Positions 36,914 to 44,652 of a stretch of DNA of 63,295 nucleotides are shown here, piece by piece. Source of the DNA: Granulosicoccaceae bacterium. GTDB taxonomy: Bacteria > Pseudomonadota > Gammaproteobacteria > Granulosicoccales > Granulosicoccaceae. Each line of letters opens with the position of its first letter. Position 1 is the stretch's first letter. The notes under the pieces were generated by a model. That model saw only the letters and a program-made list of their open reading frames with translations, did no database searches and was not told the origin of the DNA. The position numbers and the translations under genes were made by a program. Where the stretch lies: positions 1 to 63,295 of the forward strand of contig JAHDCO010000019.1 of the NCBI GenBank assembly GCA_020629835.1, given 5' to 3'.

Positions 36914-37893
36914 TGCGTTGGTTACGCCTTGGTGCGTTGATGGGTTGTTTGCTGGGCTTTGTCACAGCGCACGCGCAAGAACGCGCCACATTGCAAACCG
37001 TTGATCAGCGCTTAACCCGCGTTGAAAATGTTCTTGATCAATCGTTGTTAAAACTGCTGCAACGGATCGACAGCTTGCAGCAAGAAGTTCGGGTGCTCAG
37101 TGGTGAGGTGGAAAGCCTGCGCTATGAGTTGGAGAAGCAGCAGCAACGTAACCGTGAGTTATACCGCGACACAGACCGTCGCCTGGGCGATGTGGAAGAT
37201 GCCACTCAAGCGGTCCTTGCTGGTGGTTTGAATGGCGGTTTGGGCGAAGGCTTTGACGAATCGCTTGGGTTACCACCGGGTACCGAATTGGATGGCAGCT
37301 TGATTGAAGGGCTGTCCGATGAAGTGGGTGATGAAGTAGGTAGCGATGCTGGTGGTGCCCAGGGTGGTGCTCTGGGCAGTGGCGACAGTGCCAGCAATAG
37401 CCCCCGGTTCGTAGCGCCCAACCAGAGCCAGCTGCAGGCCAGCAACGCGAACGACCCACTGGCCCCACGCGTACCAGTGCGGGCCAACACCACACGAGCG
37501 GCTACGCAGGCTGAAAAAGAAGCCTACGCCAGTGCCTACGATCGGCTGGCGCGGGGTGACAGTCAGGGTGCCATTGCCGCTTTTGATCAGTTCTTACGAG
37601 AATTCCCGGACGGGCCATTTTCAGACAATGCCTGGTACTGGCAAGGTGAAGCGCATTACGCCAATCGCGCCTTTCAGGCTGCGCGGGATAACTTCAGCAT
37701 AGTCGTGAATTCGTTTCCTGAAAGTGCCAAGGTGCCCGACGCGAGGCTCAAAATCGGGTATTCGTTGTACGAAGAGGGCGACTTCGCCGCCGCTCGCGGG
37801 GTTTTGACCGATGTTCAGAACGATTACCCGGGGCGTTCAGCCTCGGTGCTTGCGAGAAAGCGTTTGCAGAAGATGAATCGCGAGGGCAATTGA
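36913..37893 (+). CDS. cpoB: cell division coordinator CpoB (YbgF)
   Basis: 326 residues. Signal peptide (LGALMGCLLGFVTAHAQ), a coiled-coil trimerisation region (about 25-95; VENVLDQSLLKLLQRIDSLQQE), a low-complexity linker rich in Gly/Asp/Ser (about 105-195), and C-terminal TPR repeats (EAYASAYDRLARGDSQGAIAAFDQFL). It co-ordinates Tol with peptidoglycan synthesis. Last protein gene of the tol run. Confidence 0.93.
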   Translation: MRWLRLGALMGCLLGFVTAHAQERATLQTVDQRLTRVENVLDQSLLKLLQRIDSLQQEVRVLSGEVESLRYELEKQQQRNRELYRDTDRRLGDVEDATQAVLAGGLNGGLGEGFDESLGLPPGTELDGSLIEGLSDEVGDEVGSDAGGAQGGALGSGDSASNSPRFVAPNQSQLQASNANDPLAPRVPVRANTTRAATQAEKEAYASAYDRLARGDSQGAIAAFDQFLREFPDGPFSDNAWYWQGEAHYANRAFQAARDNFSIVVNSFPESAKVPDARLKIGYSLYEEGDFAAARGVLTDVQNDYPGRSASVLARKRLQKMNREGN

Positions 37894-37906
37894 CTTCTTC
37901 AGTGCG

Positions 37907-37935
37907 TTGCACCGCAAACGTTTTGCACTTACAAT
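37907..37935 (+). promoter_or_regulatory. sigma70-type promoter of tRNA-Lys
   Basis: TTGCAC (37907-37912), 17-base spacer, TACAAT (37930-37935). The predicted start lies about six bases downstream, ahead of the mature tRNA at 37948. This is the best promoter match in the window. Confidence 0.7.
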
Positions 37936-37947
37936 AGCGCTCTTGGC

Positions 37948-38023
37948 GGGGCGTTAGCTCAGTTGGTAGAGCATCTGACTTTTAATCAGGTGGTCATAGG
38001 TTCGAATCCTATACGCCCCACCA
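37948..38023 (+). tRNA. tRNA-Lys (anticodon TTT)
   Basis: 76 bases folding as a cloverleaf: acceptor GGGGCGT pairs with ACGCCCC, D arm GCTC...GAGC, anticodon stem TCTGA/TCAGG with loop CTTTTAA and anticodon TTT at 37981-37983, T arm with GGTTCGAATCC, and an encoded CCA end. The position after cpoB matches other gammaproteobacteria. Confidence 0.97.
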
Positions 38024-38058
38024 TTTTCCCTTCCTCCCCTTAAAAATCTCTTAGCCCT

Positions 38059-38256
38059 CGCTTCGATGGCCGCCGCTGCGTCGTGTCAGTTTCTGTCAGT
38101 GGGCGCCGCGAGTACGTCCTTGTGGTTTTCGCTTCGATGGCCGCCACTGCGTCGTGTTAGTTACTGTCAGTGGACGCCGCGAGTACGTCCTTGTAGGCTT
38201 CGCGGCGGCATCCTTGCCGCCGAGACCACTGCCAGTAACTAACACGACGCAGCGGC
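38059..38256. repeat. REP/BIME-like repeat element after tRNA-Lys
   Basis: Two direct copies of a 71-base unit (38059-38129, 38130-38200; about 90% alike) start with CGCTTCGATGGCCGCC and contain CGCCGCGAGTACGTCCTTGT. A GC hairpin (GCGGCGGCA/TGCCGCCG, about 38201-38222) follows, then an inverted copy of the unit's middle (38225-38256, complementary to 38145-38173 with one mismatch). The whole could fold into a long hairpin. It fills the gap of more than 400 bases between tRNA-Lys and the chelatase gene; no gene is supported there. Similar palindromic GCCGCGAGTACGTCC elements occur in many gammaproteobacteria. Confidence 0.85.
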
Positions 38257-38445
38257 TGGTTTTCTATAATTCCCACCGTAGTTTCGATCATGAAAGCGCA
38301 GTCTTTATCGACTTGTGCTCGTTGGCTGTGGCAGGTGATGGAGGTCAACTGCTGTTCGACTAATGTGCAACATTCGCAGACTGTTCTGGTCTCGGTTCCG
38401 TATGCTTGTAAGGCAAGCTAATCATTTTTGCAGGCGTTGGAACTG

Positions 38446-38994
38446 ATGAACGAATCCGCTGAATCTACCGCTGTTGTGACCGGCATCATTATTTGTGATC
38501 ACGGCAGTCGTCGTGCTCAGTCGAACGATAGCCTTCGGCATGTGGCTGAGCGATTTGCGATGCGGTTTGCGGAGGATTGTGAAATCGTTGAACCTGCGCA
38601 TATGGAGCTGGCTGCGCCTGACATTGCTACGGCCTATCGCCAGTGCGTTGAGCGGGGTGCTAACCGTATTGTGGTGTTGCCGATGTTCTTGGCGAAAGGT
38701 AAGCACTGGACGCGTGATATTCCCAGTTTGACTCAACAGGCAGCGGCTGAGTTTCCAGATACGCAATATCAAATTGCTGAGCCTCTTGGCTTGGATGACT
38801 TGTTATTGGATTTATTAAAGAAGCGCTTTGATGCGAACGATCAACCGGTGCTTGCCAGTGGGGAAGATGACCCTAGGCTGGAGGACGTGCCACCCACTGT
38901 ACAGCGGGTTCAATGCGGGTCTTGTCCGTTTGAATACGATCGGGCAACCGGCGCTGTGACGATAAAACCCGGTAGTTTGTTAGATAAATCCTGA
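38446..38994 (+). CDS. CbiX/SirB-type sirohydrochlorin chelatase
   Basis: 182 residues from ATG 38446; TTG 38428 is possible. The chelatase half-domain shows CDHGSRRAQSN (metal-binding His) and VVLPMFLAKGKHWTRDIP (second His), as in CbiX/SirB, which insert Co or Fe into sirohydrochlorin. A C-terminal CGSCPF motif follows, rare in bacterial CbiX but seen in Fe-S-bearing SirB relatives. It overlaps the 3' end of the convergent kinase gene by 15 bases. Confidence 0.8.
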   Translation: MNESAESTAVVTGIIICDHGSRRAQSNDSLRHVAERFAMRFAEDCEIVEPAHMELAAPDIATAYRQCVERGANRIVVLPMFLAKGKHWTRDIPSLTQQAAAEFPDTQYQIAEPLGLDDLLLDLLKKRFDANDQPVLASGEDDPRLEDVPPTVQRVQCGSCPFEYDRATGAVTIKPGSLLDKS

Positions 38995-39891
38995 CGCGCG
39001 GTTTATCGCGCCTAGGGCATTACTGATAAAGCGTGCGTTACGTTCCTGTCCACTGGGTTCTTGCATGCGCGTGATATTCCAGCCCACATAGCTGCAGGCT
39101 CTTAGTGTCTCAAATAACATCAAAGCGTGATCGTCTATTGAGCGATGCGTTTTGTATCCGGTAATCAATGCATTGGCCAGGCATCCGTTCGGTTCACGCA
39201 GTCGGCACTTGTAAGTGATGGTTGCTATATCGAATAGGCGGTAACCAAATCCGCCGTCGTCGAAATCGATGAACTGCAACTCATCGCCAGAAGACAACAC
39301 ATTGTCTGGCACCAAGTCAGCATGGATTAATCCCACCTCTAAGTCGGGCATGTGTTGAAGGGCTGTCCGCGCTTTATCTCGAAAATTCGTAAACCGACTT
39401 ACTTCGTCGTTCGATAGTTTCGGGTTAGTCCAAAACTTTCCCCACGTTGGGCTATCACCAACAAGATCCCAGGTGGGTCGTTCAAACGTAATAGGTAAGT
39501 GCCAGGCATCGACAATGTTGTGCATTTTTGCCAACTCAACGCCGAGCTGCTGAAAGTGTTCGGCTGTTGGGTTTAATTGACTCCATGGTGTTCCGTCTAA
39601 CCAGGACAACACACTCAGGGTTATCCCGTCTTCAGTAATGAGATACCGTCCATCAATCGCCGGTATCGGTTTCGGTACGGCCATGCCGTTAGTGGCTAAG
39701 GTATCCATCCATAGCAGCTCGGCCTCTATTTCATTGAAACGACGGTAGCCTGGGCGATGTACACGCAATGCGACTGTGCCATTGGCGGTATCAACCCGAT
39801 AAACGTGATTTTCCCGTGCCGCTATGAGTGTTGCGCTTGCCTCATCAAGTGCCCAGTGTGTTTGAGCCGTAGTGATGGCTTTGTCGCTCAT
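38980..39891 (-). CDS. APH-family small-molecule kinase (hydroxylysine-kinase-like)
   Basis: 303 residues from ATG 39891 (GTG 39909 possible). Aminoglycoside-phosphotransferase/choline-kinase fold: the catalytic loop GLIHADLVPDNVL (HxDxxxxN) and the Mg site FIDFDDGGFG. The next gene upstream encodes a class III aminotransferase of the phospholyase type. In animals the AGPHD1 kinase and AGXT2L2 phospholyase act in series on 5-hydroxylysine, and in pseudomonads an analogous pair uses amino alcohols. A kinase for a hydroxylated amine is thus likely. Confidence 0.78.
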   Translation of the reverse strand: MSDKAITTAQTHWALDEASATLIAARENHVYRVDTANGTVALRVHRPGYRRFNEIEAELLWMDTLATNGMAVPKPIPAIDGRYLITEDGITLSVLSWLDGTPWSQLNPTAEHFQQLGVELAKMHNIVDAWHLPITFERPTWDLVGDSPTWGKFWTNPKLSNDEVSRFTNFRDKARTALQHMPDLEVGLIHADLVPDNVLSSGDELQFIDFDDGGFGYRLFDIATITYKCRLREPNGCLANALITGYKTHRSIDDHALMLFETLRACSYVGWNITRMQEPSGQERNARFISNALGAINRASGFI

Positions 39892-39901
39892 AACGCTTTC
39901 G

Positions 39902-41206
39902 TTATCCACCGCTGCTGTTGTCAGCAGGGTTAAGTGTGGACAGCACTTCAGTTAACGTATCGAACAATAAGCCAGCGTTTTCTATTGAGAAGGGCATAGG
40001 TGGGCGGATCTTCAAGGTGTTTCTATGACGACCCAATGCCGACAAGATGATACCGCGCTGCCTTAATTCATTGATAACCCTATTGGTGAACGTGGTTGCT
40101 GGCGCTTTTGTGTGGTTGTCGGTGACCATTTCAGCGCCGAAAATTAAACCTGACCCGCGCACGTCACCGATGAAATCAAACTGTTCTGCCAGAGCGTCCA
40201 GGCGTTTTCTCGCATAATCTCCAGTGTTTTTTGCGTTACTGATGAGCTGACGTTCGTGCAGCTCATCCAGGACCGCCATAGCGGCTGCGCACGATACGGG
40301 GTTGCCGCCAAACGTATTGAAGTATCGGTAACCTGTTCGAAACACTTTTACAATGTCATCACGGGCGACGACGCCACCAACGGGGTGACCATTAGCCATG
40401 GGTTTACCCATGGTGATAACGTCGGGTACCACACCCATTTTTTGGTGTGCCCAGAAGTGTGTACCGGTGCGCCCAAATCCTGATTGCACTTCATCGCAAA
40501 TCAATAAGCCACCGGCCTTACTGACTACCTCGGCAGCAGGCTTAAGCCAACCATCCGGGTTGTCCGGAAAGCCCTCGTTAAGAAAATACGGGCAAACGAG
40601 TAATGCAGCGAATCCTGTACCGTCAGATTGCAATGACTGGATTTGTTCTTCGACGTGCGCAGCGAAGCCTGTTCCATCTGGGTCTGGGTGGCGATAGCTG
40701 TCGGGGGCTTGCACACATCGAACATATTGATGCAGTCCAAAGCCCACCGCAGGCGTGTTGGACTGACTGAGCTGACTGACCAGTGAGGTGTTACCGTGGT
40801 ACGTGGCATCGGTTACCACAATGCCTCGCTTGCCGGTAACGGCTTCTGCCATACGCAGCGCAATGTCATTCGCTTCCGAGCCGGTGCAAGTCAGTATGGC
40901 GGTATTGAGCGACGGATCCATCGTTGCCGTTAACGCTTCTATGTAATCTAAAATGCCGTCGTGCAGGTAACGCGTGTGCGTATTCAATGTGCTGGCTTGG
41001 CGAAAAATAGCATCGACCACACGAGGGTTGCAGTGACCCACATGCGGCACGTTGTTATAGCAATCCAGGTAGCGACGGCCATCGGCATCCCAAAGCCATA
41101 CGCCATCGCCTTTAACAAAATGTACTGGTTCTTCGTAAAACGTGGATACGCTGGGTCCCATCAACCGAGCGCGATCTTGCATCAATTGCTGCGCGTTACG
41201 TTTCAT
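39902..41206 (-). CDS. class III aminotransferase, probable amino-alcohol-phosphate phospholyase
   Basis: 434 residues, PLP fold type I: pyridine-nitrogen Asp in LLICDEVQSGFGRTG and Schiff-base Lys in ITMGKPMANGHP. The start YEEPVHFVKGDGVWLWDADGRRYLDCYNNVPHVGHCNP closely follows the ETNPPL/PHYKPL phospholyase group rather than ordinary transaminases. These lyases convert ethanolamine- or hydroxylysine-phosphate into aldehyde, ammonia and phosphate. The kinase gene follows ten bases later, supporting a kinase-phospholyase pair. A true transaminase is the alternative. Confidence 0.8.
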   Translation of the reverse strand: MKRNAQQLMQDRARLMGPSVSTFYEEPVHFVKGDGVWLWDADGRRYLDCYNNVPHVGHCNPRVVDAIFRQASTLNTHTRYLHDGILDYIEALTATMDPSLNTAILTCTGSEANDIALRMAEAVTGKRGIVVTDATYHGNTSLVSQLSQSNTPAVGFGLHQYVRCVQAPDSYRHPDPDGTGFAAHVEEQIQSLQSDGTGFAALLVCPYFLNEGFPDNPDGWLKPAAEVVSKAGGLLICDEVQSGFGRTGTHFWAHQKMGVVPDVITMGKPMANGHPVGGVVARDDIVKVFRTGYRYFNTFGGNPVSCAAAMAVLDELHERQLISNAKNTGDYARKRLDALAEQFDFIGDVRGSGLIFGAEMVTDNHTKAPATTFTNRVINELRQRGIILSALGRHRNTLKIRPPMPFSIENAGLLFDTLTEVLSTLNPADNSSGG

Positions 41207-41214
41207 CAGTCAAA

Positions 41215-42084
41215 TTAGTTTGTTAGGTTAATCCGTAAACCATCTTTCCCAATAAACACTTCACCGGTCCAGTGATCCTTAACTGCGGCCAACCAATGCT
41301 TTTCGTTGTATTCAGGATCATCGGCAGGAACAAGGTGCGCTAAGGCTAGTCTTTTGACACCGGCATTGGTTGCCGTTTGGGCAGCATCATGCGCAAACGT
41401 GTGGGATCGCAGCATGTGCTGCATCAATTTTTCACTGCCGTTACCAATGCGCTTCATCAGCGCAGGTAGCGCCGCTTCCAACATGGCTTCATGAATCAGT
41501 AAGTCTGCACCTTGAGCAAAGTCTTCGAGCGCTTCTAGACGAGCCGTATCGCCTGAGAATACGATATGAGTGTTGTCTGTTTTAAAAGATAAGGCAAAGC
41601 AATCCACTAACGGTGGATGTATTGTGCGCATGGCGTTTATGGACATACCATCCTGTGTCATCACGGTTCCCGCATCGATTTCATGGAAATGGATTAAGGA
41701 ACTTAAAATTGGTCGGCCCTCATCGTCTTGACGTAACTCAATATCGTCCTTCATTGAATTAAGAAAGCCGTCCCAATACCGTTGTAAGCCGGGCGGGCCA
41801 TACACGTCCACAGGCGTTTTCAGGCCTGCGGTCCAGGCGGTGTGCAACAACGGTCCCAGTTCCAGGTAGTGATCAGAATGCAGATGAGTAATAAATATCA
41901 ACGAGATGTTTTTAAGCTCGATGCCCTGATTAACCAAGCCTCTGGTGACGCCCAAGCCACAATCCACAACGATGGGTTTGTTGTTCAGTACCAGCAAATT
42001 GGAGGTGGGCATGGAGGAGCCGGGCCGGATAGCCGGGCCGCCTTTGGTACCTAGAAGAACAACGTAATTTTCAGACGAGTGCAT
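41215..42084 (-). CDS. metallo-beta-lactamase-fold hydrolase
   Basis: 289 residues from ATG 42084; the frame continues to 42129 inside the preceding gene. The zinc motif THLHSDH (HxHxDH), a metal Asp in VFSGDTAR and His in LAHLVP are visible, as in RNase Z/AtsA-like MBL enzymes. The substrate is probably a cyclic ester, sulfate or lactone. It overlaps the upstream aminotransferase by 14 bases. Confidence 0.85.
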   Translation of the reverse strand: MHSSENYVVLLGTKGGPAIRPGSSMPTSNLLVLNNKPIVVDCGLGVTRGLVNQGIELKNISLIFITHLHSDHYLELGPLLHTAWTAGLKTPVDVYGPPGLQRYWDGFLNSMKDDIELRQDDEGRPILSSLIHFHEIDAGTVMTQDGMSINAMRTIHPPLVDCFALSFKTDNTHIVFSGDTARLEALEDFAQGADLLIHEAMLEAALPALMKRIGNGSEKLMQHMLRSHTFAHDAAQTATNAGVKRLALAHLVPADDPEYNEKHWLAAVKDHWTGEVFIGKDGLRINLTN

Positions 42085-43420
42085 TGAAGCCAGTGTCCAG
42101 TGCTTGAAGAATGGTTTGCGAATCCGCATCGGTTAGTACGAGTGACGGCGATAGAATCACGTTCGGTCCGGAGATGCGAATCATGGCACCAGCGTTGTAG
42201 GTAGCCTCCTGAATGACGGCCGTGCTGGCTGCATCCAGCGGTGTTTTAGCGGCGCGATTGCTAACCAGCTCCATTGCCGTCATAAGACCGTGACCACCGC
42301 GTACATCACCAATCACTTCGTACTTCTTCATCAGCGCTAAACAACCCTGGTATAACTCAGTGCCTTGTTTGGCAGCGTTCTCAACGACGTTTAGTCGTTT
42401 TGTTTCTGCTAAGCACGCCAGGGCAGCAGCCGCGCCGACCGGATGCCCTGAATAGGTATAACCGTGTCCGATACGTGCGTCGGGATTGTTGTCAAATGTT
42501 TCGACCATGTTGTGCCCAAGCATCAGAGCCCCAAACGGAAAATACCCATTGGTTATGGCTTTAGCTGTACACATCATGTCTGGTTGAATTCCCCAAAGAC
42601 GGGCACCCGACCATGCACCCGTTCGCCCATAAGCGGTGATGACTTCATCGGTGATCAGAAGAATGCCGTGCTTCTTACACACATCACTCACCATGGGTGC
42701 AAAGCTTTTGTGTGGTGGTATAACGCCGCCAGCGCCTAAAATCGGTTCCATGATCATGGCCGCTATGGTGTTTGCTCCCTGGAAGGCAATTTCGTCTTCC
42801 AGGGCAGCAACGCACAGTTGAGCAAGGCGTTCAGGGTCAGTTTCGTTAAACGGGTTGCGGTAGGTGTAGGGCGCCGGGATATGAAAGCAGCCGGGTAATA
42901 AGGGTTCGTAGGCGTTTCTAAAATTGGCATTGCCATTAACGCTGGCACCGCCCATATGCGTGCCGTGATAACCCTTTTTCAAGCTCAAGAATTTAACGCG
43001 TCCGGGTTGTCCGCGAAGCTTGTGATACTGGCGGGCCAAACGCAAAGCGCTTTCCACAGAATCCGATCCACCGGATGTAAAAAACGCGCTTGCCATGCCA
43101 TCAGGTTCGAAAAACTGAGACAACTCATACGACAGCTCGATGGCGGCGTCGTTAGTTGTACCCCGAAAGGTGGAGTAGTACGGCAACCTATCCAGTTGCT
43201 GTGCAATGGCATCTTTTACTGGTTGGCAGGAATACCCCAGGTTCACATTCCATAAGCCACCCACAGCGTCCACAACGGTATGGCCATCGATATCGGTTAT
43301 CGACACCTCAGATGATTCGGTAATGATCTTCGGCGGATTATCGATGCTGTCCTGGGGGGATGTCATCGGATGCCACATCATCCGCGCGTTATTGGCTTTT
43401 AGAAAGTTTGAGTCTTTCAT
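42071..43420 (-). CDS. class III omega-aminotransferase
   Basis: 449 residues. PLP motifs LLITDEVITAYGRTG (Asp) and AKAITNGYFPFGALML (Lys), plus SGGSDSVESALRLARQYH near the cofactor phosphate. It resembles omega-amino acid/taurine:pyruvate transaminases that remove terminal amino groups. It is the first gene of the leftward operon and faces the HpaR-like sites across a 470-base intergenic region, so it may deaminate an amine in the same pathway as the transporter. Confidence 0.87.
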   Translation of the reverse strand: MKDSNFLKANNARMMWHPMTSPQDSIDNPPKIITESSEVSITDIDGHTVVDAVGGLWNVNLGYSCQPVKDAIAQQLDRLPYYSTFRGTTNDAAIELSYELSQFFEPDGMASAFFTSGGSDSVESALRLARQYHKLRGQPGRVKFLSLKKGYHGTHMGGASVNGNANFRNAYEPLLPGCFHIPAPYTYRNPFNETDPERLAQLCVAALEDEIAFQGANTIAAMIMEPILGAGGVIPPHKSFAPMVSDVCKKHGILLITDEVITAYGRTGAWSGARLWGIQPDMMCTAKAITNGYFPFGALMLGHNMVETFDNNPDARIGHGYTYSGHPVGAAAALACLAETKRLNVVENAAKQGTELYQGCLALMKKYEVIGDVRGGHGLMTAMELVSNRAAKTPLDAASTAVIQEATYNAGAMIRISGPNVILSPSLVLTDADSQTILQALDTGFNALV

Positions 43421-43480
43421 AGCGGTGCTGTTTGTAGTCCGGAGGTTGGGAGCGTGGTTAACCTTAAGGTTGCTGACTGC

Positions 43481-43509
43481 TCAACGTCACGAGCAATTCA
43501 ACGTCACGA
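43481..43509. promoter_or_regulatory. 12-bp direct repeat upstream of aminotransferase operon
   Basis: TCAACGTCACGA occurs at 43481-43492 and 43498-43509, 17 bases apart, about 60-90 bases upstream of the leftward aminotransferase gene. Possible regulator site, different from the HpaR-like operator. Confidence 0.35.
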
Positions 43510-43556
43510 CGAATGTTAAGCACGGTGGCTCAAAAGCTGGATTTGAGTGTGACAGA

Positions 43557-43574
43557 ATTTAGTTAACATGACAA
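43557..43574. promoter_or_regulatory. weak third HpaR-like operator
   Basis: TTTAGTTAACATGACAAT matches the core of the two strong operators at 14 of 18 positions (core TAGTTAACATG identical). It lies 137 bases upstream of the leftward aminotransferase gene, so HpaR could also repress that operon. Confidence 0.4.
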
Positions 43575-43652
43575 TTTTTTGTTTGATGCAACAAATGCCT
43601 GAACCGATTGTTGCGATCGCAGAATTTTCTCTGCCGTACCCGATGGCCGCGC

Positions 43653-43708
43653 TTGACAAGGTGAGTTCGGTCAATTAACGTGATAATAGTTAACATGTTA
43701 ATGTAATT
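43653..43708 (+). promoter_or_regulatory. promoter with HpaR-like operator for transporter operon
   Basis: TTGACA (43653-43658), 17-base spacer, TAACGT as a weak -10; the operator 43673-43708 covers the -10. It contains the perfect palindrome TTAACATGTTAA (43690-43701) and matches the operator before hpaF at 33 of 36 positions. The same TTGACA and spacing are also kept. 43709-43891 contains one small possible gene and no other signal. Confidence 0.65.
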
Positions 43709-43720
43709 TTTACGAGCAGC

Positions 43721-43885
43721 ATGACACGACTCGGTACACAGAATCCTGAAAACCGCGGTTCCGTGGTGCGCCAGCGCCGGGGAGGGTGCGATCTTCGCGC
43801 GATGAGGATAACTGCGAGGCTCGCGCTGTGGCTGAAGTTAACGCTTGTTGCTTCCATGGCGGTATTACCAGCAGGTTCTGATTAG
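43721..43885 (+). CDS. possible small membrane/leader protein before tctB
   Basis: 54 codons from ATG 43721 to TAG 43885, just downstream of the operator and six bases before tctB. The N-terminal half is basic; the C-terminal half (MRITARLALWLKLTLVASMAVLPAG, possible internal start 43802) looks like a signal peptide or single membrane helix. It could be a small subunit, a leader peptide, or a remnant of a lost gene. No clear ribosome binding site. Confidence 0.25.
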   Translation: MTRLGTQNPENRGSVVRQRRGGCDLRAMRITARLALWLKLTLVASMAVLPAGSD

Positions 43886-43891
43886 CGCGTT

Positions 43892-44650
43892 ATGGCCAGT
43901 TCAGGAACATCAAAAACACACGCGCCCAATGCTGAGCTTTTGTTGTTCAATGAATCCATGCCGATGGCCGATCTGGATGGCCGTGCTGGCTTTCGCAGTG
44001 AGTGCCCGCCCGATAAAAAAGTCAAAGTGGATGACTTATTTCGCTTTAAACGACGAGCAGGGGATTACTCGGTTTCCATCGTCGCTTTGCTATTGGCTTT
44101 GTTTTTCCTGTTCTTTTTCTTTACTGAAACGGGATGGCAAAGTCGCAAGTTACCCGATGGAATCGCGGGTTACCTGGCTCATCAAATGGGTTTGGTTGAA
44201 CTGGAAGGGCGTGTTACTCGGTTCGGACGAATCCTGAAGCAGTCCTGGGTGATACCCATGCTGTGCTTACTGCTGCTGATACCCGCTGCGGCATGGAATT
44301 GCTGGAACGCGCGAGCCGTTCATCGTTGGCGGCAGCGCTTTTTACTACCGACCAATGCACGTTATGAATGGTCACAATACGTTGCGGCGCTTGAATACGC
44401 GGCGTACTTTATCGTCTACACGCTAGCGGTTCCTGTTCTGGGGTATCTGCTGTCCACAATGATATTGGGAACCTTTTTAACCTATCGACTGGGTTACCGA
44501 AGCGGTCGATGGATTCTTATATCGATGGCAACGAGCTTTGTCATCGTGTTGATCTTTCGTAGCGGATTGCAGATAAAAACGCCGCTCAATATCTGGGCAT
44601 ACGATCAACTCCCCACAGCGCTTAGAGCGTTTATGTTGACGTACTTCTAA
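43892..44650 (+). CDS. tctB: tripartite tricarboxylate transporter small permease TctB
   Basis: 252 residues: four hydrophobic segments (YSVSIVALLLALFFLFFFF; VIPMLCLLLLIPAAAW; YFIVYTLAVPVLGYLLSTMIL; WILISMATSFVIVLIF) in the TctB arrangement. The family is usually about 150-170 residues; here a soluble N-terminal extension of about 58 residues precedes the first helix. It works with TctA and TctC. It is two bases before tctA. Confidence 0.82.
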   Translation: MASSGTSKTHAPNAELLLFNESMPMADLDGRAGFRSECPPDKKVKVDDLFRFKRRAGDYSVSIVALLLALFFLFFFFTETGWQSRKLPDGIAGYLAHQMGLVELEGRVTRFGRILKQSWVIPMLCLLLLIPAAAWNCWNARAVHRWRQRFLLPTNARYEWSQYVAALEYAAYFIVYTLAVPVLGYLLSTMILGTFLTYRLGYRSGRWILISMATSFVIVLIFRSGLQIKTPLNIWAYDQLPTALRAFMLTYF

Positions 44651-44652
44651 TC

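Noticed and set aside
38154-38363. Small frames within the repeat element after tRNA-Lys
   Set aside because: They coincide with the palindromic repeat and lack ribosome binding sites or similarity.
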